NCBI RefSeq assembly: GCF_041260155.1
Contig: NC_091935.1
Coordinates: 7,431,501 to 7,495,500 of the forward strand
Length of the DNA: 64,000 nt
Source of the DNA: Ptychodera flava
Taxonomy: Eukaryota; Hemichordata; Enteropneusta; Ptychoderidae
Reading direction: 5' to 3'
Below, in pieces: positions 36,384-53,109 of the stretch. The first letter of the stretch is position 1; each line of letters opens with the position of its first letter. Below the pieces are notes generated by a model. The model searched no databases, had not been told where the DNA came from, and saw nothing but the letters and a program-made list of their open reading frames with translations. Made by a program: the position numbers and the translations under genes.

Positions 36384-37668
36384 AATTAGTTTTGGAGTCA
36401 AATTATTAATTGCAAAAATTCATGACATATGCAAATGAGACATTTCTCAATTTGACACTGCTCAATGCTTCACAGTACAATCAGACATCTACCAGATTAA
36501 TATCTGTAGCAAATTTCATCAATTTGGTGTTGTAACTTCATAGGTATATTACTACTAATATATGTAATGGAACCATGAATTAAGTTGCCAATTGCTAACT
36601 TCTTCTTAGAACAGTTAGTATTTGTAGCAGGTTTTATCAAATTTGGTGCTGTTATTTCCGAGGTATATTAATAATTACAAAGTTTATAATATATGCAAAG
36701 AGCCATTAATGAACTTGACACTGCTAAATGTTTCACAGAATAATCAGATATCTTTCAGATCAATATCTGTATCAGGTTTCATCAACTTTCGCACAGGACT
36801 TTCGAAGTTAAATCACAAATTACAAAACTTCATTTAATATGCAAGTGAGCTGTTTCTTAACTCGACACCGCTCAATGCTTCTCAGTACAATTAGATATTT
36901 ACCAGGTCAATATCTGTAGCAGGTTTCACCAAATTTGTTGCCATAATTTCAAAGTTACATCACTGATTACAAAGTTCATTAAATACGCAAATGAAGTCTT
37001 AATTAACTTCAGACTACTAAATGCTTCTCAAACACAGTCAGATATCTGTAGGATCAGTATCTGCAGCAGATTACACCAAATTTGGTGCAGTTATTTCGGA
37101 GTTATATGCTCCATTTGGGGAGTTAGTGGGTTATTTACCTCATCCTGTAATTGGGCTAACGCCTGTTGGATGATGGACTGAATAAAAAAAAAAATAAAAA
37201 AAAAAAATGCTTCTACAATTACATATCTATGACATCAATATTTGTAGCAGGTATCATAAAATTTGGTGTAGGAATTTCGGAGTAACATCACTAATTAAAA
37301 AGTTCATTAAATATGCAAATGAACAGATTATTGACATGACACTTATAGTATAATCATAATGTTCTAAGATTATTATCTGTGAAAAGTTTCATTAATTTTT
37401 GTGCAGTATTTCTTAATGCGGCGACACTGTCGTTACCATCTCCATAGGAAACCATTATTTCACAACTTCATTAATATGCAAGCCATACTAACTAAAATCT
37501 AATTAGTTCTTACCATTAGCATATGGTACCTGTCTACCAAATCTGACTTGAATCAATTCAGGCGTTTTTGAGTTATCGTGTAAACAGACAGCCAGACAGA
37601 CAGACAGACAGACAGACACACTAACACACTCACACGGACAGACATATCGCTAAACACGTGAGCTAAGA
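36384..37668 (+). repeat. pearl-like family 2 element, copy 2
   Basis: Same monomers and the same 3' structure (gttcaggcgttttt, ACAG tract at about 37587-37618, hairpin partner cacgtgagctaa). An A-rich-tailed segment at about 37110-37206 (gatgatggactgaat followed by A runs) interrupts the array and may be a separate retroposed insert. Confidence 0.7.
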
Positions 37669-37879
37669 ATGACAATAGCTTTTATAATTTTGAGTAGACG
37701 CCGCCTTGAGGTTGCCCAAACATTCTGTAGTTGTGACGTAATATAAAAAGTGAATTCCATATAATAGCTCATAAGAGACTAATGTATCATTCATTGAAAA
37801 TGATTCAACAAGAATCTACTATAAATAAAAGCTTAACATTTGTGTAGGCCTAGTGTCAGACTTATTTGCATCAACTATC

Positions 37880-38215
37880 AGGTCTAATTGCACCTCATAC
37901 ATACATACATACATACATACATACATACATACATACATACATACATACATACATACATACATTACTTCATTACTTCATAATAAATAAATAAAACATCTCT
38001 GTATGGTCTGTTGTCATTGAGTTCATCACACACCACTGACCGCCAGACATACATACATACATACTAACATACATACATTCATACATACATACATACATAC
38101 ATACATACATACATTACTCCATTACTTCATAATAAATAAATAAATACATTAATTAATTGAGACATCTCTGTATGGTCTGTTGTCATTGAGTTCATCACAC
38201 ACCACTGACCGCTCA
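37880..38215. repeat. (ATAC)n microsatellites with a duplicated spacer
   Basis: Two ATAC/CATA tracts (about 37896-37960 and 38046-38112) are each followed by the same segment (attacttcataataaataaat, gtatggtctgttgtcattga), giving a tandem duplication of about 150 bp. Confidence 0.9.
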
Positions 38216-40820
38216 CTAAAAGCAGTCCACTTCCCCTGCTGGTTTCACATCCAGTGTGGAAACTTCCGCTCACGCATAAAAGACGTCATTGTCCTGTTGT
38301 CGTTCACCCTTCGCATACCGGTTGCATTCATCGAGAGCCTAAAGATATGTGTTTTTCGGTATATTTGAAACTTGCCATGGTTTCTTGTAGCTCGTGAATC
38401 AACTCTGGATTGCAAGTTCTTCAGAAAACAAACTTCATGTAGTACAAACATTTATCGTGGGTGAATCGAAATGACTGGGATAGCTAATTTGGCGAATCCT
38501 ATTGCAGTGTTTGGGAAAGGCAATAAGCGTGTGTGATAGAATGATTTACAGGAAACAACATCCAAAACAAAAGGGCCAGTGGGAGATGTATTTATCCACC
38601 CTGTATACATATACAGTCGAGGCCAATTGTCAGTGTCTGTTAACGAAAAGTGGCAAAGTTTGAAGGCCGCTGAAGAAGTTACATTTTAAACATTTGACGA
38701 CGATTTTATATTGGTGCTGATAAAGGTCCTATCCTTTCTGAAACAGACACAGAGAACACTCTCAGCACCAATAGTATGATATATGGCGCACAAGTACGTG
38801 GAAAAATATGCAAGCTATCACTCGTTGAACGGAGAGGAAATTTTGAACAGTCAATGCTTGCCTGATGTTAGTCATGTATTTGCATTACGTATAAAACCTT
38901 TCGGCTTTGAAAATTTATTCTATAGAACAGTCCCGCCGGTCATACTCGTGTCAGAAGGTCTCCAGGGTGAGATTTATTTTAGCAAATATAAGTGCCTGTG
39001 AGTCATTCACGCACGTTTGATGAACATTCGTTTGTATAGTAACTTATCAGCAGCAATCATGCACTTGCGCGTTAAATGCATCGGTATCGCTTTTAAATTC
39101 TTATACTTTCACAAAAGCGGTTAGTTCAAAGATGTGTTTGAATACAAATAAAAGGTGCGACCGTGTGGTTACAGGGGAGGCAACGACGTCAGTTCGTGAT
39201 AGTATCAAACTGACTGTGCTCCTCGCTAAAGGTACTCTTTTGACAAGCGGTCGCTAAACCTGGCCAGGTTTTGCACAGGAAAACGTAAAATATTGTTTTC
39301 ATTAATGGTGTTCTTTAACAGTATGGTCCTGACAAACACGTACTAAAGCTTATACATTGGTATGCAGATAGTCACAACTTTGGCATCTCTTGAACAAAAA
39401 AATCAGATTTTGTTATTTCGGTTGTACTGTCAAACTATCCTATAAAAGGCTTCTCGGAATATATTCTGTATATATGTGATAATTTTCTGGTCAATTATTG
39501 TGTTGCAAACCTGAAATCGTAGGTTATCCGTCATGGAAATTGCAACCTAAAAACAAAACAATCGCAAATGTCATCGATACGACGTTTTTGTCTGAAGATA
39601 TTTTTGTAACGAAAACAATGGTTGAGGGGTACTTTTGTAGCGGTATTCCACACTCATCGTTGCTGTTTTAAATTTCAGTTCCCACTCGTGGACAGATCGT
39701 TTTCCAAGCATGTTCGTATACTATAAATTCAGGTTAACAGCTGCAGTTTCCCCACACGACAGTGTCTCTACCGACTGTTTATGCTTTCAACATCATTATA
39801 TAATCACCACAGCCCCTTGAATGTCTTTGTCGCATCTTTGCAAGGTAACTGAAATATTCACAAATGGGAAAATGATAGACGCAGAAGTGGTCTCGAAAGC
39901 CATAGGCGGTAGAGTCAGATAAAATTTCAACAGCAGGTCAAAAATACACCTGTTATCTTGGTACCACCTATACCACAAGCATTTTTTTCGCAGGTTGATC
40001 AGCAGATTTCGAAACCTTCAAGTTTTTACAACCGAGTACCAAGTCATTGTTAATCAATAAAGAGCGAAACGCTGATCTAAGCCTAACGTTTCGTCACAAA
40101 CATCACACCTAAAAAGCCATCTGTATGCTGATAAAAAAAGTGACAAAATTTACCTTATACTGATTGCAAACGCTGCCGATGTCACTGCCGCTGTATTTTT
40201 CAAAGTTCTGACCAAGACATTGCACCTTCAATTATAGAAAATGGCGGAAAAGATGTCCGAAGACATTGACTTTCTCACATTTACTAAATGAAACTAGCCT
40301 AATGACAAAGATCGAGTTTGATTGTCCCATACCAACAATGTACAAGAAATCAACAGCCGCTGCATTGTCCCCAACCTACCTCGAGGCCTCATGGATCCAT
40401 CCTAGCCGAGTGTCCGATGACCGCCAAACCGCGCTTGACATGCCATAATATTGCCTGAGACGACTGGACTTTACAGAGGGTTCTCGCCAGTATCAATATG
40501 TCTTCAATGTCATGTCTCTGGGGAAATTCAACTGTGATACCAAACTGTTCTATTGGAGGAGGGGGTCAAATGAACGTCAACAAGCGAACCTTCCTCTAAT
40601 ATGTGCCACACACCTTTAGTTCCGCATTTCCGGTTCCGAACCTTGCGCAGGCTCTATTAATTAAATACTGCCAGGCACCGACACATGCAAACGTAATCTG
40701 GAGATTGACGATCTTTCGTTGATTAAAAACTGGGGGAGAATCCATAGCAATTGTTCTACTCCGGAATAAAAAGGACGCGATGCGTTCTACAGACTCAGTA
40801 CGTCCAAATAATCACATGAT
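38216..40820. other. no gene seen
   Basis: Only short reading frames without recognisable domains. No repeat family identified. Confidence 0.4.
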
Positions 40821-40823
40821 GCC

Positions 40824-40916
40824 GGTACAAACAAACCCACATGTGTACTATTAGTAAACGCGTATGGAAATACACGTACGTCTGTGCGCGTTTGCGCACA
40901 TGGCTTTGTTTGTACC
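40824..40916. repeat. 93-bp imperfect inverted repeat (possible MITE)
   Basis: Left GGTACAAACAAACCCACATG pairs with right CATGGCTTTGTTTGTACC. The centre holds further self-complementary words (acgtacgt, tgtgcgcg...cgcaca). No clear target duplication is seen. A longer minus-strand reading frame crossing it looks accidental. Confidence 0.5.
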
Positions 40917-41815
40917 GTGGTCGTTTCGAATTCCGGGTTTGGCCTATTGTTACCAATCAAAAATATTTGACCGCCTACAGCTTTTGCGATAATATCAACG
41001 TGACTGGAAAAGATAGTACTAAAGGGATAAGCGTTCAAGTTATCCTTGCTCCTAAAGTGATTTAAATTTATGAATACGAACATGTAGTTATATTTCCTTA
41101 ATCTGCTTAAACCCCCCCATCTAATAGTGTATTCCTTCGCGGTTGTAGTTCCAAATAGAGTCAAAACTACAGTGACGTCACCATAGTCTACACCCAAGTT
41201 GAATTATTCCCTTTGTTTGCAGATTACATTAACGCATAGTACTGGTGATGATCGAATTTTATTGGCTGTACATTGTACGATTAACTTCAGATCGATTCAG
41301 CCAACATGAAATACGCAGTCTATATTCTAGCAAATTGTAGCAAATTAAAAGTGGGCCATTGGTCCTTGATTCTCGCGTGAACCGATTATAGAACGAGGAA
41401 AGAATGTTTTTTTTTGTGCTCGAAGCCCGACTGTAAGATGAAATTGTTCATCTGCTAGGGATAAAGCACTTGCATACCTTGCACGCAAACGTGACAAAAA
41501 TATTCGCCCACCAGCCAAGAAATTACAGGAGGGGAGGGCCCTTGTTTTGTTTTGTAGGATCATGGAATTTCACGCATGCCTTTAATTGCAGGAAGGTGAC
41601 CGGTTTTTGCACAACAATAAGAAAGCAAGATGTGGCCGATATGGTTCAAATGACAGCAGTTTCAAGGCCAACAATTTACAAAATGTTCCGTCTTTACTTC
41701 TAGTAATAATTAATAATTTATAAAACTGTTATATGGAAATAATAAAGCGAATAATAACAGGTCAGATTTTCATGAAACTTACAGTAAAGGGTAATTTTGG
41801 GCCGCTGCTGTCAAC

Positions 41816-42140
41816 ATGGCCATCCGTTTTCTGGGCAAATGTTGCAGTGGCAACCAAAATTGCAATTTTCTTAAAATCATGAGGGAACTTGCATGTTTGT
41901 CAAAATTGCATCATAAAAGGTATTTTATGTTTCTGACTGCAAATAAGGCATCCATTTGGGAACGTAGGTTTCCGTGGCAACCAGTTTACGCCATCAAAAT
42001 TACCTTTATGCTGTATTCATGATAATTAGAACTTTAATTTTAATCAAACTTACAGCATAGAGGTATTTGATGTTTGTAATTGTAAATATGGAATCCATTT
42101 TCTTAACACTTGTCTCAATGGCAATGGTTTGGTCTATTTT
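41816..42140 (+). repeat. diverged tandem repeat, about 130-145 bp period
   Basis: Three related stretches start at about 41816, 41946 and 42087 (atggccatccgttttctggg, aaggcatccatttggga, atggaatccattttctt), each with a (t)ggcaacc-like phrase about 30 bp later. Old and weak. Confidence 0.4.
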
Positions 42141-42906
42141 TCATCGAATTAATTGAAACCGTACATAAAAGTGGTCATTCATAAATGCAGGAAAACGTAT
42201 TCTTCGAAGGTAAAAGGTCAAATGAGAAATAGTTTCAAAAAGATATTATTGATATGGGCTGAGACACCCACGGGGAGGGAAACCGTTTATTGAACATGAA
42301 AATTGGGGAAGGACATTATTTTCGAGCACACTTTTGAAGGGTTTCTGTTTTTGTGCAACGCTATTTGAAAAATGCTGGGTCTCCACCCCTGTAATTTTGT
42401 CAGGGGTCATAAGGCAAACAGTTTTGCTGGCTAAGCCTTGCATTTTAATACAGTCGGTGAATTGAAGCGTGCAAGTCTTCTGAATAAAGACGACGATACC
42501 AGCTCTTGACCTTCCTCTGGCCTGTTTGTGCTGATGCTCCCTTGGGTTCATGCGATCTGATTCCCACGCTTACAGCTTTGAATTCATCCGTTAGGGAGCA
42601 TTCGTTATTTACGGGGTGGGGGGGGGCGGTGGAAATCAGGGGGTTGACTTTTACAAAACCGCTTTTTAGGGGGGTCAAATTTTACAATCAATGATTGAAG
42701 GGGGGGGGTGTTAAATTTTACAAAGGTTTGTATTGAGTTATGGAAAACAAAATTGACTTTGGAATTTCACTGAAATGTTGCTTGTGTAACCGATGTTTCG
42801 AGACGGCAGAATAATAACCGACCGAAGCTCGGCCAAATTTATTTCTCTAGCAGGGCCAGCAAGTCTGAGACTGGCGTTAACCTCTCTAGAGCAGCAACAG
42901 AGCATG

Positions 42907-43307
42907 TAGCCCTGAGTACAGGTAAGTGTGTTCCTGGCGTTATACGGCCTCCACCACAGCCCTGCAACGGTCTGTGGAGATAACTGGGGTCTCTGCAGCG
43001 AGATTCAAGATGGGGATCTCCATGGGTAAACAACTTGTTGAGTATGTTATGTTTCAGAAAATGAGCGGTTTTGGACGTTAGGAGAAGTCAATCGCATCTT
43101 TTCTGGGATTGGTTAGGAGGTAAAGGTAGGCAGGGAAAGGATTTTGCCCCAATAGAGCAGAATTTCAGCCAAAAAGACCGTTTAGTCTTCATTGCGGTCC
43201 AGGTCCAGGTCGCAGAGACCTCAAGTCTCTTCAAAGACCATTGCAGGGCTGTGGTAGAGGCTATATAATGCTGGGAACACACGTGCACACACCTGTATGC
43301 AGGGCTA
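42907..43307. mobile_element. TAGCCCTG-family element nested in the TTA-flanked element
   Basis: Ends TAGCCCTGAGTACAGG and (reversed) TAGCCCTGCATACAGG. The flanks cagagcatg and cacagcatg are a 9-bp target duplication with one mismatch. The interior resembles the 20487-20799 element (gcagggctgtggtagaggc versus gcaggctgtggtgagc). Confidence 0.7.
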
Positions 43308-44349
43308 CACAGCATGGGGCATGAAATGAGGAACCAACACACAGTCATATAATGTAACAAACATCTGTATATTACTATATTGTGTCAAATATCGGGGTCT
43401 ACATATAAAATTGTAGAACCGTACTTCAAAACTATAAATATTACTCCATGGTAACAATAACCGTACTGATCGACCTCCCGACGGCAGGAGTCGAACACAA
43501 TTTCAGAACAAAAACCCTGTTCAAACCCTTTCTAAATGCTTAACAATTTCTATGGAAAACTTAACGTTACCGCAGAGGTACCTCAGACTTGACCACGCGG
43601 CTGGGAAACACAAATAGTTCACACGCGACTTTAACTAATGTTCGATGATGAGCACAATTGTCAGTCCCGTGTAATGTCTGCTCATGAAAGTCGGCGACAA
43701 CACACACAATTCACTGCTAAGCAGCGTCCATTTCAGCTACCACGGAAGCAGCCATCTTAGATCTTTGTTTACTTCCGGTCGGGACATGCCGAACTAATCT
43801 GAAGTCTTCCTCTGCTAACTCCGCGCATCGACAAAAGTTCAGTGGAACAATCATAAATAATGTTCTCATGACAATCTCAGACATCTGACTGAACTCATAA
43901 AAGGAATAAAGTTCACAGTTAACACACAATTTGCTGCAGAAAGATGACAGCTTTCAACTTGTGGTGATATTATCATCTCAGCGTGCAGTGCGTATATTGC
44001 AAATATACGGCACACTGCGGCACGGCTTTCACTTGTGTGAGCAATGTTAGTTCCATTGACTAAAGTAGAGGATGGCGTAGGGTTTAAATAAACAGTCCGA
44101 TCCGCATGAAGTTCGATCATTGCCACTCACCGGTTTCTTTAAATATCTGCTGACTTGAGTAAAACTCAAAATAGAGAAATATCTGACTTAAAAAGCACAC
44201 GCTGACACTCAAACCTTCCAGTGTCAGTGCAGCATGCAACGTAAAACACACTCTGAAAAGTTCCCGTCTTGGACTCCCTAGGTATACAGTGATAACACAC
44301 AAGAACTCCCAGGCAAAATAGAAAATACACAGATCCTCCATACATAATC

Positions 44350-44890
44350 TATGAGAAGCTATGAATAATTTCTTTTAAATACAAAACTAGCTAAATCCGT
44401 GTATTTATAGACTCTTGATTATTGATATTAATGTACTTGATCAAACTAGGGTAGTTACCAGTGCATGTGTGAGCAAGAAATTTGATTTTGGAATTTCACC
44501 GAATTGTTAATTCACTATCTTGTCAGAGGAAACTAGGAATAATTTTTTTCCATTACAAAACTAGTTAAATCTGTTTATTTATGTACGCTTGATTATTAAT
44601 ATTAATGTACTTGATTAGACTAGGGTGGTTACAAGTGGATGTTTGTGCAAGAAATTTGATTTTGGAATGTCACCGAAATGTTGATTCACTATCTTGTCTA
44701 TGAGGAAACTATGAATAATTTTTTTCCAATATAAAACTAGGTAAATCTGTGTATTATGTACTATTGATTATTGATATTAGTGTACTTGATTAGACTAGAG
44801 CGATTACAAGTTCATGTGTGTGCATAAAATTTGATTTTGGCATTTCACAAAAAATGTTGATTCTCTAGTATGTGAGGAAACTTTTCAGCC
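44350..44890 (+). repeat. three-unit tandem repeat, about 175 bp period
   Basis: gaataattt recurs at about 44363, 44536 and 44713, each unit with tacaaaactag, cttgattattgatatta, gtacttgat and gaaatttgattttgg. A single diverged piece is near 42740, so the unit may belong to the subterminal sequence of the host element. Confidence 0.75.
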
Positions 44891-45260
44891 CGGGGCCACA
44901 GGGTGCGAAGGGTTAATGAATCAAATCTGATGAAATTTTTTTTTTTCATGGGCGGGGGGGGGGGGTCACATTTTACAATTGATGAATTGAGGGGGGTCAA
45001 ATTTTAGAAATTTGATTTTGAAGGGGGGGGGTCGCTTTTTACGTTTCATTTGTCGCTCAAATTCCATCGCCCCCCTCCCCGTAAATAACGAATGCTCCCT
45101 TAGCCTAAGTTTTACCATGGGTATCAAAAAGTGCATAACGCAGCCCGACGCTGTGAAATAATTATCATAATATGAAATATTCCTACGTAATGACGCAATG
45201 TTAATGAGTACTTCAAGCATGAATGTTTCCGTCGTCTAATAATGTTTACCGCCTCCTTCT

Positions 45261-45597
45261 TTAGTTACAGTCATTCGGGTTCTTATATAGCGCACATATC
45301 CACAAGTTGTGCTCAAAGCGCTTTACAATTATTATTACCCTTGGTCATTGGACCTATTCTGATGCCATTCAACTCCCCGGGGAGCAAACAACAGCTCACA
45401 TTTGCAGCCAATCAGCGCAGTAGAGCTAAACAAACACAGGTACAATCACTGTCCTCCTAGTAACACATCAATCATGGGTGAGAGAAGCAACGAAGAATAA
45501 TGTACCATGCTCAAGGACACAGCACTATAGCCATGCCGGGGCTCAAACTCGCTAACCTGAGATCGTGCGTTCATTGCTCTAGCCACTGGCCCATGAT
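45261..45597 (-). mobile_element. tRNA-derived SINE with Deu/SINE3-like 3' tail
   Basis: On the minus strand the 5' part is tRNA-like (cagtggctagagcaatg, then gagtttgagcccc as a B box), followed by tgtccttgagcatgg. The 3' part reads gtaaagcgctttgagca and gcgctatataagaa, a tail known from SINE3/Deu-type SINEs that share an end with L2-like LINEs. Flanking gcctccttct (45251-45260) and gcctcctttt (45598-45607) form a 10-bp target duplication with one mismatch. Confidence 0.75.
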
Positions 45598-45919
45598 GCC
45601 TCCTTTTCTCGCCATGACAAAGGCATGAAAAGGAGCAACTGCCATTCCAACACTACGTACGTGATATTTCATTGTGATGGAAAGCAAAGTATTGACAGAA
45701 AAGATGGAAAGAAAGCCAGTAGGCCGCAATTAGTATCTCATAGTTAGAAATGGGTCACTCGCTTTTAACGTAAGGAAGTTGTAAGTATTTATATGTGAGA
45801 AGATTAGAGAAACCGTAACCACAGTAAACCACTGGCCTACGCGAGAATTTGAGCCAGACCTTTCCTTAAAACATAATTCAGTGCTTCTTATGTATATTGG
45901 CAAACTAGCGTTACTGCCT

Positions 45920-50014
<4,095 letters not shown>

Positions 50015-52078
50015 CTAGGTTGCCTGATTGATGTGTTCTCTGATGGTATCGACGATGTCGTATCGCTCAAGAGATGGCCTTTGTAATAGTTCAAGAAGAT
50101 TCTGACCGACGCGTGATTATATCTTGACCATTCCTTAAGGATTTCACCGGTTGGATTACTCTTCCGACTGTATATTTGGACATGCCCAGCCGTATGCCCA
50201 AGTTCACCTTGATGGACAAAAAAACGATAAAAATCATTTCAATACGATTTCTATTCAGGGGAAAACTGGAGAAGACGAGTCAATATTACAGAGGTAAACA
50301 TCACTCTCCTACAAAATTTCAGAAGCAAAGTCCAGTGCGCGACCGGCGAGGCTGGTGTGCCACAACAGTTTTAACGGGAAAGCTCCATCGCCATCATAAA
50401 ATAAGGTAACTGGTTCAGTCAGCTGCACATCCCCTGTCCCTAAAAAACATCCCCGCCACAATCACCTACACCATGGGTGTACTTACAAGAGCCTATCATC
50501 ATAGACAACTCACCGGCCAGAAATCTCCAATCACCTGCCATGAAGTCAACATTGAGATGATCACAGATGTCCTTGTAAAGGATTGCTGGCATTTTAGATA
50601 TGTGAGTCTCGAGCGTTACAGAAACTTGTCCAGGTGAATTGGGATCGATCATGTTGTCCTGTTACACAATAAGAATAATAATTAAAAAAGTTGTCAAAAT
50701 ATTTAAAGTTGTTTTCGTTTATGTACAGAAGACATTAATATTCTTCTGGGTTTTCTTACCTGAAGAAGGTAAATAATAGTGTTTGCTATTTTTTACGCAA
50801 TAGCAGGGTTCTCCCTTGATTGGCGACTTAAAGCCCTAGTCATTTAGAATACCAATCACTGAAAAGAAACATGCACTTTAAATAAACGTCCCTGCTGGTT
50901 GTTTTCATCAAACAACCAGCAGGGACACACACTCTACCAATGCCCATGCCAGAAAAAGTACCGATCCATATGAAGATACCCAACACGACATACAAAGCTA
51001 GACTTTGAATCCTAGGGATGCAAGCCACAAGAAAAATGAAGATCAACAAAAGCCGTAGGTCGTTTGTGAATGCAAACATCACTTCTAATTTATGCCTATA
51101 CGTGTTCAATAGACAACCAATTGCTACCTTAAGGAAAATCAAGGGAAACCCAAGTTGGCAAGACGAGACATTATCGCTGTCACTATACAATACAGGCATT
51201 TTATCTAAGGTAACGTTTCTTGAGTATACAAGCATACATAAACCCCAGGCATCACCATTTCTAAAACCGACACCATAGGATACGCCAATAGTAAGGCCGA
51301 CCCCATAAAATGTCCAGTGATATATCATCGTAGAGAGAACGTGTGTAAGAGATGATGATCGGAAGTATGATTGCAAGACACGACAGAAAACATCATTCAA
51401 AAATGCACGTTCCCATGAAGAATACATAAAATAATTTGCAATATATGTCAATATGGCAAGACCAGTACCATATCGGTATGTGATCATGAAGTCATTACTC
51501 CATATTAGACAGCAAAAATAACAAGCTAGTTGGAGAAGGCCGTAACCATATTCCACCGTAATTTTCTCAAGGAAAGAGAACAACAGCAGTCCGAGAATGA
51601 AAAACTTTGTAACAACTCTGATAATTTTCCTCAATGGCCATTTTATGAAGTCCAAGGATTCTTCGCCTCTGATGTCACATTTTGTTGATCGTCCCTGTAA
51701 CGTTGTTTTCAACGCTTGAATTGCACTTTCAGCTGTACACCAAGATGTACACCTCTCAAACTCATCTGAAGTCGATGTCTTACATTCTTTCCATCTGGAA
51801 TCTACATCTTTGGTTTCATACATCTTTGTTTCAATTCCTTCAGTACTAGGCTCGTCACTTTGAAACTTTTCGCCGGTCAAGAGACGCTGTAGACTAGTTT
51901 CCACAACCCTTGCATCACGTACAAACATGACTTTACTTCGATTGAATGGTAGTTTTCCACCTTGTTTGCACTTCTCGTAGAGATTTTTCACTTCACCGTC
52001 GTGTGCTAGTGCTCCGAAGTTGTAAGATCTCCCATAGTTTTGAAATCCGAAGATTGTCTTTTGTAATTTGTTCGTCAT
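50015..52078 (-). pseudogene. copy C: degenerate ROCO-membrane-death-domain gene
   Basis: The large exon starts at the ATG at 52078 and matches A and B for about 382 residues, then homology stops near 50933, inside the membrane block just after WIGTFSG. The second half of the GTPase (DFAGQ, G4), the COR region and the large exon's end with its splice donor are missing. The P-loop is RDARVVETS instead of GDARVGKTS, so the invariant Gly and Lys are gone. The death-domain exons survive at 50658-50514 (145 nt, good GT/AG sites) and 50207-50015. The last exon is 193 nt rather than 194 because one A is missing in the VKNLL region, which shifts the frame. The large frame runs on about 30 codons past the break to a stop at 50840. 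The membrane block is closer to B than to A. A truncated membrane protein from the surviving exon cannot be excluded. Confidence 0.85.
50888..50926. repeat. perfect 17-bp hairpin at the copy C deletion junction
   Basis: GTCCCTGCTGGTTGTTT, a 5-nt loop (tcatc) and AAACAACCAGCAGGGAC lie immediately next to where homology to genes A and B stops (about 50933). Such inverted repeats often mark a deletion or repair junction, or a small foldback insertion. Confidence 0.85.
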
Positions 52079-52796
52079 CGTAGAATTGTTGTTTACTCAA
52101 ACTCGATAGCTGTATAAGAGAGAATGAACAAAATAATTATCTGTAAAAAATACATTACGTCACGTCTGTTTACATCGTTGAGACCTGTTCTCCTCAAAGT
52201 TGCCATATGAATGTTTGCTACTGTGACAGGGCCTCAAGAGGGTATTACACTATAGGGTAAAAATGCGAATTTGATTGAGTACACATAATGGGGTCATTGC
52301 TTAGGGAGCGTTCAGCTATTATGGTTATAGATGGGCTGGCAAAGTCCTCCTGTTCATCATTCAAAATGAGTGAGGCCCCCTCAACCTATGCCCCCAAATT
52401 GTGTGACCCCACATAGCTATGAGTCTGATATGTCACTGTTACTGTCTTTATCTGTATTTTGAACACTTGCCAAAAAATTTATGATCTTTTCTTGAGTTTC
52501 CATGCTTTTCTGTTCTTTCCTGTGTATATCACAGATAACCCTTTGATTTTGTCTCTTTTGTCCCTTTGGTCGACAGATTGTGATGAATTAAGGATTTGTT
52601 CAGACAGGCCCCACGTCGGTTGGCTTTTCTCGGCAGCAGTTACTGCCTGGTGTCGGCCATCGCGTTCACCCCACTATCTATCCGATAGCATACTTCTAAC
52701 ATGACAGCCTGCTGCTCTGTTTTGATATTCATATGCTAATAGACTTGGCTTGGAAAAATATGAAAATCCAATTGTCCTAAATTAGTTCCAATTGTG
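52079..52796. other. upstream of copy C, no gene; solo TIR end
   Basis: The acceptor-like ctctcttatacag on the minus strand precedes the copy C ATG, as in A and B. At 52311 a TTAGGGAGCGTTCAGC sequence resembles one end of the TTA-flanked GGGAGC elements, but no matching second end is seen. Confidence 0.4.
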
Positions 52797-53109
52797 TTCA
52801 AATTGACAGGTATACATGTAAACAACAAGTGTGCCTCATCCTTCACACTTTCAACGAATGTCATATCGTAAGTCCGAACGCATTCAGCGTTATTAAAGAA
52901 AACTCCATAAATATGCAAAGTAGTTATAGCCAGTATGCCATTTCTATCAAACTTTCAGTGTAGTTGAACCTTCACACCGTTAATGTGCAGCTGAAGTCCG
53001 ATCAAATTCAGTGCACACAGTCTCGTTGTATGATGGCCTAATCACTAAAACCTGTCTAACATTCATGTCAGATCATAATCCACGTTGCTCCACTTTCTGC
53101 ATAACTTAA

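Larger units (their letters stand above)
42594..45099. mobile_element. Harbinger-like TIR element, TTA target duplication, with nested insert
   Basis: Both ends read GGGAGCATTCGTTATTTACG inward, followed by GGG[T/A]GGGGGG. TTA flanks both sides (42591-42593, 45100-45102). The 2.5-kb interior contains a nested TAGCCCTG-family element, a three-unit tandem repeat and G-rich subterminal repeats (ggggggtcaaatttta). I see no transposase. Related in structure, not in detailed sequence, to 22520-23617. Confidence 0.75.

Noticed and set aside
40787-41197. 136-residue minus-strand frame
   Set aside because: Runs through an inverted repeat, has no recognisable domain, and is of a length expected by chance in this region.
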